DNA of 64,000 nt from the NCBI GenBank assembly GCA_020057295.1, contig JAGVGF010000006.1, positions 124,001 to 188,000 on the forward strand, given 5' to 3'. Position numbers and translations under genes: made by a program. Under the pieces are notes generated by a model. That model ran no database searches. It saw nothing but the letters and a program-made list of their open reading frames with translations, and was not told the DNA's origin. The DNA comes from an archaeon (lineage in GTDB: Archaea; Nanobdellota; Nanobdellia; Woesearchaeales; UBA9642). Positions within the stretch are counted from its first letter, which is position 1. The number at the start of each line of letters is the position of its first letter. Of this stretch, positions 41,436 through 50,229 are shown one piece after another.

Positions 41436-43193
41436 ATGTCACGTATAGCTGTAATCGATAAGCATAAATGTCATCCGGACAGGTGCGGGAATTATCTTTG
41501 CATTAGAGTGTGCCCTGTCAATAGAATGGGTGAAGAATGTATTACACAAAATGCAGGCAAGGCACAGATAGATGAAAAACTCTGTACGGGATGTGGTATC
41601 TGTCCAAAAAAATGTCCTTTTGGAGCAATTACGATAATTAATTTACCAGAAGAACTTGATAGAGAACCAATAAATAGGTACGGAATTAACGGTTTCGCAT
41701 TATATAATCTTCCTACACCAATATTTGGGAAAGTTGTTGGAGTAATTGGAAGAAACGGGATTGGTAAAAGTACTGCATTAAAGATTCTGTCTAAACAGAT
41801 TATGCCAAATCTTGGAAGAATAGATAAAACTCCAGAGAGTGTTACAATTAGGGATGTCATAGATTATTTCAAGGGTACAGAGGCACAAGCATATTTTGAA
41901 AAGTTAAGAGATGGAAAGATAAAGATATCATATAAACCTCAACAAGTTGATCAAATACCAAAACAGTATCAAGGAATGGTTTATGATCTATTAAAAAAAG
42001 TTGATGAGAAAGGAAAAATTGATGAAATTATTGAAATGCTTGAATTGAAAAATATTTTACAGAGTAACGTTACCGAATTATCAGGTGGAGAATTACAACG
42101 TGTTGCAATTGCTGCGACAGTCTTAAAAGATGCTAATGTTTATTTCTTTGATGAGCCAACATCATATTTAGATATAAAACAGAGAATGAAAGTTGCAAAA
42201 TTCATTAAAGGACTTGCAAATGAAAATACTGCTGTAATGGTTATCGAACACGATTTAATTATTTTAGATTATATGACTGATATGATTCATTTAATGTATG
42301 GTCATGAAGGTGTTTACGGTGTTGTCTCAGGAGTAAAGACTACAAAGAACGGTATTAATGTATATTTATCAGGATTCTTAAAAGAGGAAAATGTTAGATT
42401 TAGAGATCATGCTATAAAATTCAATCCTTCAGCTGTAAGTGTTGAAAAGAAAGATTTATTGCTTACAGAATGGAATGCTTTAGAACATCAACAAGGAAGA
42501 TTTAATTTAAAGGTTGATAATGGAAAAATATATCGTGGAGATGTAATGGGTGTGTTAGGACAGAACGGTATTGGAAAGACCACATTCGTAAAAATTTTAG
42601 CAGGAGTAATAAAAACTAAAGAAGATAATCAGTTGAAATTAACAGTATCATATAAACCACAATATTTGGAGCCTAGCGATGAACTTGTAATGTCTGCATT
42701 GCATAGAGCGATACAAAGATATGAAATACAAATAATCAGGCCATTAAATCTTAAAGAGTTATACACGAGAAAATTAAATGAATTATCTGGTGGAGAATTA
42801 CAAAAAGTTGCAATTGCACAAGCATTGTCACAAGATGCGGATATTGTTTTAATGGATGAACCATCAGCATATCTTGATGTAGAGCAGCGTCTTGTTGTTT
42901 CCAAAGTTATCAAGGAAGTAATGTTTACTACAGGAAGAAGTGCAATAATTGTAGATCATGATTTATTATTCATAGATTATCTTTCTGATAAAATATTAGT
43001 ATTTGATGGTGAACCAGCAATTAGCGGAATTGCAAATGCTCCGATGAACATGAGCGATGGAATGAATAAATTCTTATCAGACTTAAATATAACATTTAGA
43101 AGAGATGATGAGAATTATCGTCCAAGAATTAATAAAGAAGAATCTGTAAAAGATAGAGAACAAAAATCTTCTGGAAAATTATATTATCATTAA
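41436..43193 (+). CDS. abce1: Ribosome-recycling ATPase ABCE1 (RLI)
   Basis: The 585-aa protein has the full ABCE1 order. N-terminal [4Fe-4S] pair (CHPDRCGNYLCIRVCP; CTGCGICPKKCP). First nucleotide-binding domain: Walker A GRNGIGKST near 107, signature LSGGELQRVAIA, Walker B VYFFDEPTSYLD. Hinge, then second domain (GQNGIGKTT; LSGGELQKVAIAQAL; VLMDEPSAYLD). It splits ribosomes after termination. A TATA-like ATTTTTAAACA lies about 27 bp upstream of the ATG with no Shine-Dalgarno, so the mRNA is probably leaderless. Confidence 0.97.
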   Translation: MSRIAVIDKHKCHPDRCGNYLCIRVCPVNRMGEECITQNAGKAQIDEKLCTGCGICPKKCPFGAITIINLPEELDREPINRYGINGFALYNLPTPIFGKVVGVIGRNGIGKSTALKILSKQIMPNLGRIDKTPESVTIRDVIDYFKGTEAQAYFEKLRDGKIKISYKPQQVDQIPKQYQGMVYDLLKKVDEKGKIDEIIEMLELKNILQSNVTELSGGELQRVAIAATVLKDANVYFFDEPTSYLDIKQRMKVAKFIKGLANENTAVMVIEHDLIILDYMTDMIHLMYGHEGVYGVVSGVKTTKNGINVYLSGFLKEENVRFRDHAIKFNPSAVSVEKKDLLLTEWNALEHQQGRFNLKVDNGKIYRGDVMGVLGQNGIGKTTFVKILAGVIKTKEDNQLKLTVSYKPQYLEPSDELVMSALHRAIQRYEIQIIRPLNLKELYTRKLNELSGGELQKVAIAQALSQDADIVLMDEPSAYLDVEQRLVVSKVIKEVMFTTGRSAIIVDHDLLFIDYLSDKILVFDGEPAISGIANAPMNMSDGMNKFLSDLNITFRRDDENYRPRINKEESVKDREQKSSGKLYYH

Positions 43194-43206
43194 AATGTGA
43201 ATAAAT

Positions 43207-43908
43207 ATGAATAAATCAAAAATTCATAATAATACAATAATAACTCTATTCTCTATAACTCTTGCTATAATTATATTATTTGGATCGATGAATATCATAA
43301 TTTTTGATAAAGATTTCTATTATAGAGAGTATACAAAAAATGATGTTTACAGTAAAATTTCTACAAACAATCAAAATAATAATACAGCAGTAGACATAGC
43401 TCATAATGCTACGATTAATATTATGGATTATTTTCATGGAGATGCTGAACTAAAATATTTTACCAATGATGAAAAAAAACACATGGCAGATGTTAAGGTT
43501 CTAATTAATTTAATGACGACAATATATTATGCAGCAGTATTTTTATCTATAATACTTTTTGTTTATTGTTATGTCGCATTTAAGAAAGATAAATTCATGT
43601 TCGTTAAAATAATTACTCGCGCAATATTATATTCGTCTATATTTTTGATAATATCTTTGCTAATAATATTTTTATTGAGTGTATTTTATTTTGAATTATT
43701 ATTTGTGTTGTTTCATCTAATATTATTTCCTCAAGGAAATTGGACTTTTGACAGCACATCATTTTTGATAACTTTATTTCCACAACAGTTTTTCTTCGAT
43801 ATAACATTAAGAATTTTTGTGTATGCATTGTTTCAAGCAGCCTTATTCTTTGGCATCGGATGGTGGATTAATAAACATTTAAAGATTCATGAGAAACATC
43901 ACATCTAA
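43207..43908 (+). CDS. DUF1461-like integral membrane protein
   Basis: The 233-aa protein has an N-terminal membrane helix (about 10-33), an extracytoplasmic loop with FDKDFYYREYTKNDVYSKI and a YFHGDAELKYFTNDEKKHMADVK stretch (broken here as two parts, residues about 74-96), then three more helices. The pattern of the loop (Y-x2-Y and E-K-K-H-M-x-D-V) resembles the TIGR01906/DUF1461 family of unknown function, common in Gram-positive bacteria and archaea. It starts 13 bases after abce1, so it may be cotranscribed. Confidence 0.65.
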   Translation: MNKSKIHNNTIITLFSITLAIIILFGSMNIIIFDKDFYYREYTKNDVYSKISTNNQNNNTAVDIAHNATINIMDYFHGDAELKYFTNDEKKHMADVKVLINLMTTIYYAAVFLSIILFVYCYVAFKKDKFMFVKIITRAILYSSIFLIISLLIIFLLSVFYFELLFVLFHLILFPQGNWTFDSTSFLITLFPQQFFFDITLRIFVYALFQAALFFGIGWWINKHLKIHEKHHI

Positions 43909-43955
43909 GTAAGTCAACACAACCTATTTAAACCCTTAATATTTCTGAAAGTATA

Positions 43956-44714
43956 ATGGATTGGACAATATTATACATACTGGTTAGCGTATTGCTTGTT
44001 AGCATAGTTTCTCTAATAGGGATATTCACATTTATTATAAGATCAAAAAATTTAGAAAAAATATTGTTATATATGATAAGTTTCTCCGTCGGAGCATTAT
44101 TTGGAGATGTATTCATCCATTTGCTTCCAGAAGCATTTAATGGAACAACAAACATGACAGTGATTGGAATATATATTCTCATCGGAATATTATTCTCATT
44201 TGCTGTAGAGAAATTTATTCATTGGAGACATTGTCACGTTCCAGATCAGAAAGGACATCATCACTCTTTTGCTTATATGAGCCTTGTTGGAGATAGTGTC
44301 CATAATTTCATTGATGGATTAATAATTGCTGGAGCATATATTGTTAGTATTCCCGTTGGAATTGCCACAACCATCGCTGTTGTTCTTCACGAAATACCTC
44401 AAGAAATAGGAGATTTTGGTGTGCTTTTACATGGAGGATTTTCAAAGTCTAGAGCATTGTTTTTCAATTTCTTAACAGCACTGACTGCAATCGTAGGAGC
44501 ATTAATTGGATTTTTAATGAGTGGAAGTGCAGAGTTGTTAGTATTTATTGTACCATTCGCAGCTGGAAATCTTATCTATATTGCTGGAACGGATTTAATA
44601 CCTCAATTACACGGAGATAGTTGTGAAAATATTACATTTGGAAAAAGCGTTGGACAACTATTATGTGTTATACTAGGAATTCTTGTAATGATGAGTATGT
44701 TACTTCTAGAATAA
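43956..44714 (+). CDS. ZIP-family metal transporter
   Basis: The 252-aa protein has eight likely helices and the two ZIP metal motifs: SVHNFIDGLIIAG in helix IV (about 118-130) and VLHEIPQEIGDFG in helix V (about 152-164). A His-rich cytoplasmic loop (HWRRHCHV..., KGHHHSF) precedes them. It imports or exports Zn2+, Fe2+ or Mn2+. A TATA-like CTATTTAAAC lies 27 bp upstream of the ATG and no ribosome site is visible, so the transcript is probably leaderless. Confidence 0.9.
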   Translation: MDWTILYILVSVLLVSIVSLIGIFTFIIRSKNLEKILLYMISFSVGALFGDVFIHLLPEAFNGTTNMTVIGIYILIGILFSFAVEKFIHWRHCHVPDQKGHHHSFAYMSLVGDSVHNFIDGLIIAGAYIVSIPVGIATTIAVVLHEIPQEIGDFGVLLHGGFSKSRALFFNFLTALTAIVGALIGFLMSGSAELLVFIVPFAAGNLIYIAGTDLIPQLHGDSCENITFGKSVGQLLCVILGILVMMSMLLLE

Positions 44715-44752
44715 AGATTTAGAAAACATTGAAAATAAAAAAATAAAGGATC

Positions 44753-45304
44753 TTATAATCCACCGTATTTCTTCTTCGAATGTTTTTTCAAAGAGCTCAT
44801 GAGCATATCTCTCAACACTTTAGAATTTTGTGCATTCACACCATCTATATGCGCTACCACTCCTGAAGCTCCTCCAGCAGTTTCTAAATGTACATCATAT
44901 AATCCAAACATTCTATCTAAGAAATCCTGATCAACGTAAACATTCTGTATCTTCTCATACGGTAAAGATATTTCTATTCTTGAGATTACACCTTTCTTTA
45001 TTATTACTTCATCATGTGTCAAGTTGTAAAAATAGTATTTATAGTATAAAGACTGCCAAAGCACTGAAAGTCCAAACACTATGACTGCAAGAAGTATGAA
45101 TATTAGGAATATCACTCCTATCGCCGTGCCCACCCCGCCATAACTGGAATTGAATATCACATTTATCCCGAAAAAAAATGCGAAGAATACCAAGAATATC
45201 AGCCATCCAAACGCTGCACCTAGACTCTTCTTTAGTATCTTTATTTTTTCTAAAGGTATCTTACTACATGTTGTTCCTGGAGTACAATATATTTGATTGA
45301 CCAT
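44753..45304 (-). CDS. bPH2 (DUF304)-type membrane protein
   Basis: The 183-aa protein has two membrane helices (about 30-52 and 60-88) followed by a bacterial PH-like domain: YYFYNLTHDEVIIKKGVISR, then SLPYEKIQNVYVDQDFLDRMFGLYDVHLET. This is the YdbS/YdbT family. The role is unclear; members sit in the cytoplasmic membrane with the PH domain inside. The C-terminus is basic (KKHSKKKYGG). Convergent with the ZIP gene. Confidence 0.8.
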   Translation of the reverse strand: MVNQIYCTPGTTCSKIPLEKIKILKKSLGAAFGWLIFLVFFAFFFGINVIFNSSYGGVGTAIGVIFLIFILLAVIVFGLSVLWQSLYYKYYFYNLTHDEVIIKKGVISRIEISLPYEKIQNVYVDQDFLDRMFGLYDVHLETAGGASGVVAHIDGVNAQNSKVLRDMLMSSLKKHSKKKYGGL

Positions 45305-45369
45305 TATATCACCAACCGATATAAGTGCTGAAGTATTTATAAAAGTATTCCTTACCTTTTGCTATAGAA

Positions 45370-45855
45370 TTACTCTTTCCTAAACTCAGTAATTACTGGA
45401 TTTACAATATCGACATAAGATTCTGGATTCATTTCTATAGAATCTGTATGTGTTCCTGCACTGAATACTATCGATTCTCGCGTTAATAAACCTTCGTCAA
45501 AATATACTTGAATATTAAATAAAATTCCAAATGGTGGAACACTTCCAATAGTACATCCAGTCTCTCTTAGAACTTCATCTGGACTTGCAAGTGCAACATT
45601 TTTACTGTCTAGAAGAATCTTCAATTTTTTTAGATCTATTCTCTTGCTTGCTTGTATTACCGCTTGTATAAATACATAAGTTCCATCTTTTCTCTGTAAT
45701 TTACATATGATGGCTTTTGCTGCATCATCAAGATTTGTGTTTCTTATTGCAGCAGCATCCTGGCTTGTATGTACATGTTCATGAGTATAATGAACATATT
45801 TAGCATTATGTTTGTCTAATAATTCTTTTATTTGAAGAAATGTTGATGTAGCCAT
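45370..45855 (-). CDS. YbaK/ProX-type aminoacyl-tRNA deacylase
   Basis: At 161 aa this is a single-domain YbaK/EbsC protein: YVHYTHEHVHTSQDAAAIRN at the N-terminus, DDAAKAIICKLQR with the catalytic lysine (about 57), the core GCTIGSVPPFG (about 99-109) and VFSAGTHTDSIEMNPESYV. The family hydrolyses mischarged aminoacyl-tRNAs (Cys- or Ala-tRNAPro). Directly downstream of aspS on the same strand, consistent with a translation-quality role. Confidence 0.88.
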   Translation of the reverse strand: MATSTFLQIKELLDKHNAKYVHYTHEHVHTSQDAAAIRNTNLDDAAKAIICKLQRKDGTYVFIQAVIQASKRIDLKKLKILLDSKNVALASPDEVLRETGCTIGSVPPFGILFNIQVYFDEGLLTRESIVFSAGTHTDSIEMNPESYVDIVNPVITEFRKE

Positions 45856-45901
45856 TTTAGAATTGTAATCGGTTAATTATTTTTGATTAATTATTTTATG
45901 T

Positions 45902-47662
45902 TTATTTCTCAACTTTCAGATGTAATTCTCGTCTTACTTTCTCGTCTATATCTGATGGACATCCATCCATTGGGCATTCGCCTTGTTTATTTTTTGGGAA
46001 TGCTATTACTTCTCTGATATCATTTGTTCCGCACATTAATGCTACTAGCCTATCCATTCCTGGCGCAAATCCTCCGTGCGGTGGAGCTCCGTACTTGAAT
46101 GCTTCTAATAAAAATCCGAATTTCTTCTCTGCATCTTCGATTGTTAATCCTATAACATTCATTACTCTTTCTTGAATATCTCTTCTATTGATTCTTATAC
46201 TTCCTGATGCTACTTCTACACCATTTAGTACTAAGTCATAGCATAATGCTCTTACTTTTCCTGGATCTGCATCTTTGCCATCTAAGTATTGTAGATGTTC
46301 TTCTTTTGGCATCGTGAATATATGATGTGCTGCATCCCATTTTTGGTCTTCAGAATTCCATTCGAATGATGGGAAATCATAAATCCATGCAAATGCAAAT
46401 GCTGATTCATCGTATAATTTTAGTTTCTTTGCAACTTCTTTTCTTATATTTGCAAGGGCATCATTACATGTTTTGAATTGATCAGCAACTATTAATATTG
46501 TAGATTTTTCTTTTGCATCTAATTCTCTTATCAGATTCATTTGTATTTCTGTTGATAAGTATTTTGCTGCGCTTCCTTCAAGTCTTAATTGTTTAGATGC
46601 TTCATCTGTTATTACTTTTAATACAACTAAACCTTTTGCTTTGTAGACTTTAGCAAGTTCTGTAAATTCATCAGTATCTTTCCGTGCAAATTCATGGTCT
46701 ATAGATAATGCTTTGATTATTCCAGAATCTTCAATTACATTTTTGAATACTGAAAATTCTGAATCTTTAACAACTTCTGTAACATCTTGTAAGAATAATT
46801 CATAACGTATGTCTGGTTTGTCACAACCGTATTTTAGCATTGAATCATCATATGCTATTCTAGGGAATGGTGTTTTTAGTTCGTAATTAATTGTCTTTTT
46901 GAAAATATTTTTCATTAATCCTTCGCCAACTGTAAATACATCTTCTTGGTGGCAGAATGACATTTCCACATCTATTTGTGTAAATTCTGGTTGTCTATCA
47001 GCTCTTAAATCTTCATCTCTTAAACATCTTGCAATTTGATAGTATCTATCAAATCCTGAAACCATTAAAATTTGTTTGTAAATTTGTGGACTTTGTGGAA
47101 GAGAATATGCTTTTCCAGGATTTACTCTTGATGGTACAATATAATCTCTAGCACCTTCTGGAGTACTTCGAATTAAAAGTGGTGTTTCTATTTCATAAAA
47201 TCCTTGACTATTCATGAATTCTCTAGTTGCTTGCATTGCTAAATGCTTCATTTTAATATTATGTTGCATTTGTGGCCTTCGTAAATCTAGATATCTATAT
47301 TTTAGTCTAGTTTCATCAGTATTATTTAAGGGATTATCTAAATCTAATGGAATAACTTCACAAGTATTTAGAACAGTTAATTCTTCTACAAACACTTCTA
47401 TAGTTCCTGTTTCTAATTTCTTATTTGCTTCAGGTTTTTTTCTTACTATTCCTTTTACTTGTATAACAAATTCTCTTCTTAGAGTTTTAACTTCAGGAAT
47501 ATCTTCAGTATTAACTGTTAATTGTGTAATACCATAACGATCTCTTAAGTCTAAGAATGCTAATCCGCCATGTAATCTTATAGAATGTACCCATCCCGAT
47601 AATGTTACATTCTTTCCAGAATCTGTTTCTCTTAGTTCATTACATGTATGTGTTCTATACAT
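45902..47662 (-). CDS. aspS: Aspartyl-tRNA synthetase, bacterial type
   Basis: The 586-aa enzyme has the bacterial, not archaeal, AspRS plan. N-terminal anticodon-binding OB-fold (VTLSGWVHSIRLHGGLAFLD). Class II motif 2 in RCLRDEDLRADRQPEFTQID (about 205-224). A bacterial GAD insertion domain (about 290-405), and the C-terminal GGFAPGMDRLVALMCG plus FPKNKQGECPMDGCPS. Archaeal AspRS is about 430-440 aa and lacks GAD, so this gene was probably acquired from bacteria. TATA-like CTTTAAAAATC about 30 bp upstream and no ribosome site suggest a leaderless mRNA. Confidence 0.95.
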   Translation of the reverse strand: MYRTHTCNELRETDSGKNVTLSGWVHSIRLHGGLAFLDLRDRYGITQLTVNTEDIPEVKTLRREFVIQVKGIVRKKPEANKKLETGTIEVFVEELTVLNTCEVIPLDLDNPLNNTDETRLKYRYLDLRRPQMQHNIKMKHLAMQATREFMNSQGFYEIETPLLIRSTPEGARDYIVPSRVNPGKAYSLPQSPQIYKQILMVSGFDRYYQIARCLRDEDLRADRQPEFTQIDVEMSFCHQEDVFTVGEGLMKNIFKKTINYELKTPFPRIAYDDSMLKYGCDKPDIRYELFLQDVTEVVKDSEFSVFKNVIEDSGIIKALSIDHEFARKDTDEFTELAKVYKAKGLVVLKVITDEASKQLRLEGSAAKYLSTEIQMNLIRELDAKEKSTILIVADQFKTCNDALANIRKEVAKKLKLYDESAFAFAWIYDFPSFEWNSEDQKWDAAHHIFTMPKEEHLQYLDGKDADPGKVRALCYDLVLNGVEVASGSIRINRRDIQERVMNVIGLTIEDAEKKFGFLLEAFKYGAPPHGGFAPGMDRLVALMCGTNDIREVIAFPKNKQGECPMDGCPSDIDEKVRRELHLKVEK

Positions 47663-47782
47663 ATTAATGAATATTTTACTCTGATTTTTAAAGTTTGTTG
47701 AAAAACATTAAATGAAAATACTAAGGGTACAACTATATAATAACAATATTTATTAATCCTTAGCATCAGATTACACGTTAAG

Positions 47783-47798
47783 GTATATTTTAATATAC
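47783..47798. promoter_or_regulatory. Perfect palindrome upstream of the membrane gene at 47821
   Basis: GTATATTTTAATATAC, a perfect 16-bp palindrome 22 bp before the start codon and overlapping the likely transcript start. It is similar to the AGTATATTTAGTATACT site before the DoxX gene. Confidence 0.45.
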
Positions 47799-47820
47799 TA
47801 AGAAAATTTGGAGGGATAAA

Positions 47821-48420
47821 ATGGCTGGTGAAACATTACCAATTGACGCTGTAGGAGCTACTGCTGGTGGACAAGGTCTTGAAGCAATTATTTTAGTGAT
47901 AGCAGCACTGATATTTGTTGCAATAGTTGTAGGTGTAGCATTATATGTATATACTGCAATGGCATGGATGCGTATTGCAAAAAAAACAAATACTGAACCT
48001 GCATGGCTTGCATGGATACCAATAGCTAATATTGTATTGATTAGCAGGGTCGCTAGAATGCATTGGTGGCCAATATTATTATTAATACCAGGAATGATAT
48101 TTTCAATATTTAATACAATATATCCTGAGACAATAATATTCTTAATATTGTATGTAGTAAGTGTATTGCTTTATGGAATATTCCACGCTATTTGGATGTG
48201 GAAAACATTCGAAAGAGTTGGTAGACCTGGATGGTGGGCAATAATAACATTTGCATTTGCAGCACTATCTACACCATTTTTAGCAATGGAAATTCCTGGA
48301 CTAACTATGCTTTTAGGTATAACATTAGCAGTTATTGGAACTGCATTATCGCTTGTATTCTTAGGCTTCGCTGCCTGGGGAGATAAGGGCGTAACTAAAG
48401 CAAAAAAATCTAGAAAGTAG
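47821..48420 (+). CDS. Polytopic membrane protein (DUF5684-like)
   Basis: The 199-aa protein has five to six hydrophobic helices. After the first helix comes ALYVYTAMAWMRIAKKTNTE, then PAWLAWIPIANIVLI, ARMHWWPILLLIPGM and WKTFERVGRPGWWAIITFAF. The WMxIAxKTxxxxxWxAWIPIxN pattern is that of a family of small archaeal/bacterial membrane proteins of unknown function. Ribosome site GGAGGGAT just before the ATG, as for the DoxX gene. T-rich terminator follows the stop. Confidence 0.75.
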   Translation: MAGETLPIDAVGATAGGQGLEAIILVIAALIFVAIVVGVALYVYTAMAWMRIAKKTNTEPAWLAWIPIANIVLISRVARMHWWPILLLIPGMIFSIFNTIYPETIIFLILYVVSVLLYGIFHAIWMWKTFERVGRPGWWAIITFAFAALSTPFLAMEIPGLTMLLGITLAVIGTALSLVFLGFAAWGDKGVTKAKKSRK

Positions 48421-48422
48421 AA

Positions 48423-48450
48423 AAAGATTATTTTTTATTTTTTTATAATT
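48423..48450 (+). terminator. T-rich terminator after the gene at 47821-48420
   Basis: Right after the stop codon come ATTATTTTTTATTTTTTTAT, an oligo-T tract typical of archaeal termination. The next gene is convergent. Confidence 0.5.
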
Positions 48451-48477
48451 TTTAATTTCTCAGAAAATTTTACTAAA

Positions 48478-49044
48478 TTATTTCTTCATTATGTCATGTA
48501 ATAATTCTTCAACTTTTTGTAAATTCCATTTTATTGCATCGCCTTTCTTTCGTAACTCTCCATTTCGTAAATCCAGTCTTGCAAATGCACCGTATATTTC
48601 GTCAACTAATTCTCTTATAGCTTTAACTTCATTCTTGTTTTTTGCTATCGCTTCAAGTACTGATCTTCTTCCTAACTCGCCTGTTAAATCGCTTAATCCT
48701 GCAAGATAAATGTAGGGATCTAAATCTAGTTCTTTGTATGTGGGTAATTTTTTGTCTTTGATGAATCCATAGAAACAGCATGCTTCACAATATTCTTCCA
48801 ACGCATTATCCATGCTTCCTTTAAGTGTTGAATGTTTGTCAACAATTCTTTTTAGAGTGATTATAAGTTTTTTTGCTTCATCTAACAATTTTTTGGCTTG
48901 ATCTAATTCTTTACGATGTAAAGAGTATATAGCTGACTTACTATTTTTTAATATTATCCTTGATGTAGCAATGATTATTTCTCTCTGTGCATCTTCTTCT
49001 TTCATATACGCTTCTATTTCCTTGAATGATTTTTGGTCTAACAT
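48478..49044 (-). CDS. Translin-family (archaeal) RNA-binding protein
   Basis: The 188-aa all-helical protein matches archaeal translin: an N-terminal EIIIATSRIILKNSKSAIYSLH, a middle ALEEYCEACCFYGFIKDKKLP, YLAGLSDLTGELGRRSVLEA with the conserved D-L-x-G-E-L-x-R, and a C-terminal RLDLRNGELRKKGDAIKW. Archaeal translins form octameric shells; some show RNase activity on small RNAs. The catalytic acidic residues of the TRAX type (E in TGELGR) are present here. Confidence 0.87.
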   Translation of the reverse strand: MLDQKSFKEIEAYMKEEDAQREIIIATSRIILKNSKSAIYSLHRKELDQAKKLLDEAKKLIITLKRIVDKHSTLKGSMDNALEEYCEACCFYGFIKDKKLPTYKELDLDPYIYLAGLSDLTGELGRRSVLEAIAKNKNEVKAIRELVDEIYGAFARLDLRNGELRKKGDAIKWNLQKVEELLHDIMKK

Positions 49045-49107
49045 AGTATTTGTTAATTAATTATTTTAGAAATGATATGTATATTTAAATTTATCTTCTA
49101 CTCATCA

Positions 49108-49497
49108 TCAGTTTGCAAGTACTTCGTTCGGAGTAGTTTGATTAAAATATTCGCATCCTGTGACACAAGTCACATCTCCTGTTTGTCCGCTAATCTTTAA
49201 TAGTACTTGTGTAAATTTTCCTGTGTCAGGGTTCGTGAATAACACATTAGAATACCATGTAGAATTTTTACTGTACATGTTTACACGCGTATAACTATTA
49301 TGTTTAGCTATGGCTACAGCATTTCCGAAATTATCTGTAGCTCTTCCAGCAGTATCTTCTTGAACCACTAATGAAGGCAATACAGGACATTTACTTGAAT
49401 CCTTCTGTACACTTCCTTCGTAACATACATACTTAGTACATCCTGTAATTATTATTAAAGTCAGAATAATCGATAGAATTAATGGTAATTTCGACAT
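49108..49497 (-). CDS. Small secreted lipoprotein
   Basis: The 129-aa protein (start MSKLPL, 49497) has a hydrophobic signal and a lipobox-like ITGC (Cys20), followed by TKYVCYEGSVQKDSSKCPVL, a short disulfide-type leader typical of DPANN lipoproteins. The mature part is beta-rich (YTRVNMYSKNSTWYSNVLFT, about 68-87) and ends with a CVTGCEYF pair. Presumably anchored to the outer face of the cell membrane. Function unknown. Confidence 0.72.
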   Translation of the reverse strand: MSKLPLILSIILTLIIITGCTKYVCYEGSVQKDSSKCPVLPSLVVQEDTAGRATDNFGNAVAIAKHNSYTRVNMYSKNSTWYSNVLFTNPDTGKFTQVLLKISGQTGDVTCVTGCEYFNQTTPNEVLAN

Positions 49498-49606
49498 GTG
49501 TTTATTCATAATATCATCACTTAATCATTAAGGTAAGAGTTTTTTATAAATTTATTGGAATTAGTAATTCTTTGATAGTATTTAGTCCTCTGTAATAATC
49601 AAAAGA

Positions 49607-49614
49607 TTTATATA
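49607..49614 (+). promoter_or_regulatory. TATA box of the three-gene membrane cluster
   Basis: TTTATATA centred about 29 bp upstream of the ATG at 49640. No ribosome site precedes that ATG, so the first gene is probably translated from a leaderless mRNA. Confidence 0.6.
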
Positions 49615-49639
49615 TAAATTCTTTACTAAATTGAGTATC

Positions 49640-50218
49640 ATGACAGTATTCGGTGATAGTATAAACTTTTTAGTAAAGCTTGGCATCTACGATATAGTCT
49701 TGCCGTTCCTCTTAGTTTTTGTACTTGTTTTTGCACTTTTAGAGAAAACTAAAGCACTAGGAACTGAAAGAGCTCGTGACGACAAAGGCGAATATCAAGA
49801 ATATACTAAGAAGAACCTTAATGCTATGGTAGCGTTTGTTACTGGATTCTTTGTAGTAGCAAGTTCTCAACTTGTTTCCGTAATCAATAGAAGTTTATCA
49901 CAAATATTCTTATTATTATTACTTGTTATATGTTTCTTGATGGTTGCAGGAGCATTACATCAACAGACTAAGGAAGGATTCTTCCTTGATCCTAAGAAAC
50001 ACGGATTTTATTACGGTGCATTTATGGTTATAGTATTTGGAGGCATCATTGCTATATTCCTTAATTCTTTAGGTTGGCTTGATCTTGTGTATAACTTTTT
50101 AAAGGATAACTGGAATACAGATTATATTGCGTCAGTAATATTTATAATTATTATAGTAGGATTTATGGCTTGGATTATGAGTGATCCTAAACCTAAACCC
50201 GAAGAGAAAAAAGATTAA
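49640..50218 (+). CDS. Paralogous membrane protein 1 of 3
   Basis: The 192-aa protein has five likely helices. An upstream in-frame TTG (49631) is less likely, because the TATA box at 49607 would put the transcript start at the ATG. The N-terminal part reads GIYDIVLPFLLVFVLVFALL, then EKTKALGTE and KKNLNAMVAFVTGFFVVASS. The next two genes repeat this plan (PF-x-LVF-x5-A, KTK-x-LGTE, N-A-x2-A). No family recognised. First gene of an operon. Confidence 0.75.
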   Translation: MTVFGDSINFLVKLGIYDIVLPFLLVFVLVFALLEKTKALGTERARDDKGEYQEYTKKNLNAMVAFVTGFFVVASSQLVSVINRSLSQIFLLLLLVICFLMVAGALHQQTKEGFFLDPKKHGFYYGAFMVIVFGGIIAIFLNSLGWLDLVYNFLKDNWNTDYIASVIFIIIIVGFMAWIMSDPKPKPEEKKD

Positions 50219-50229
50219 AAGGTGAAATT

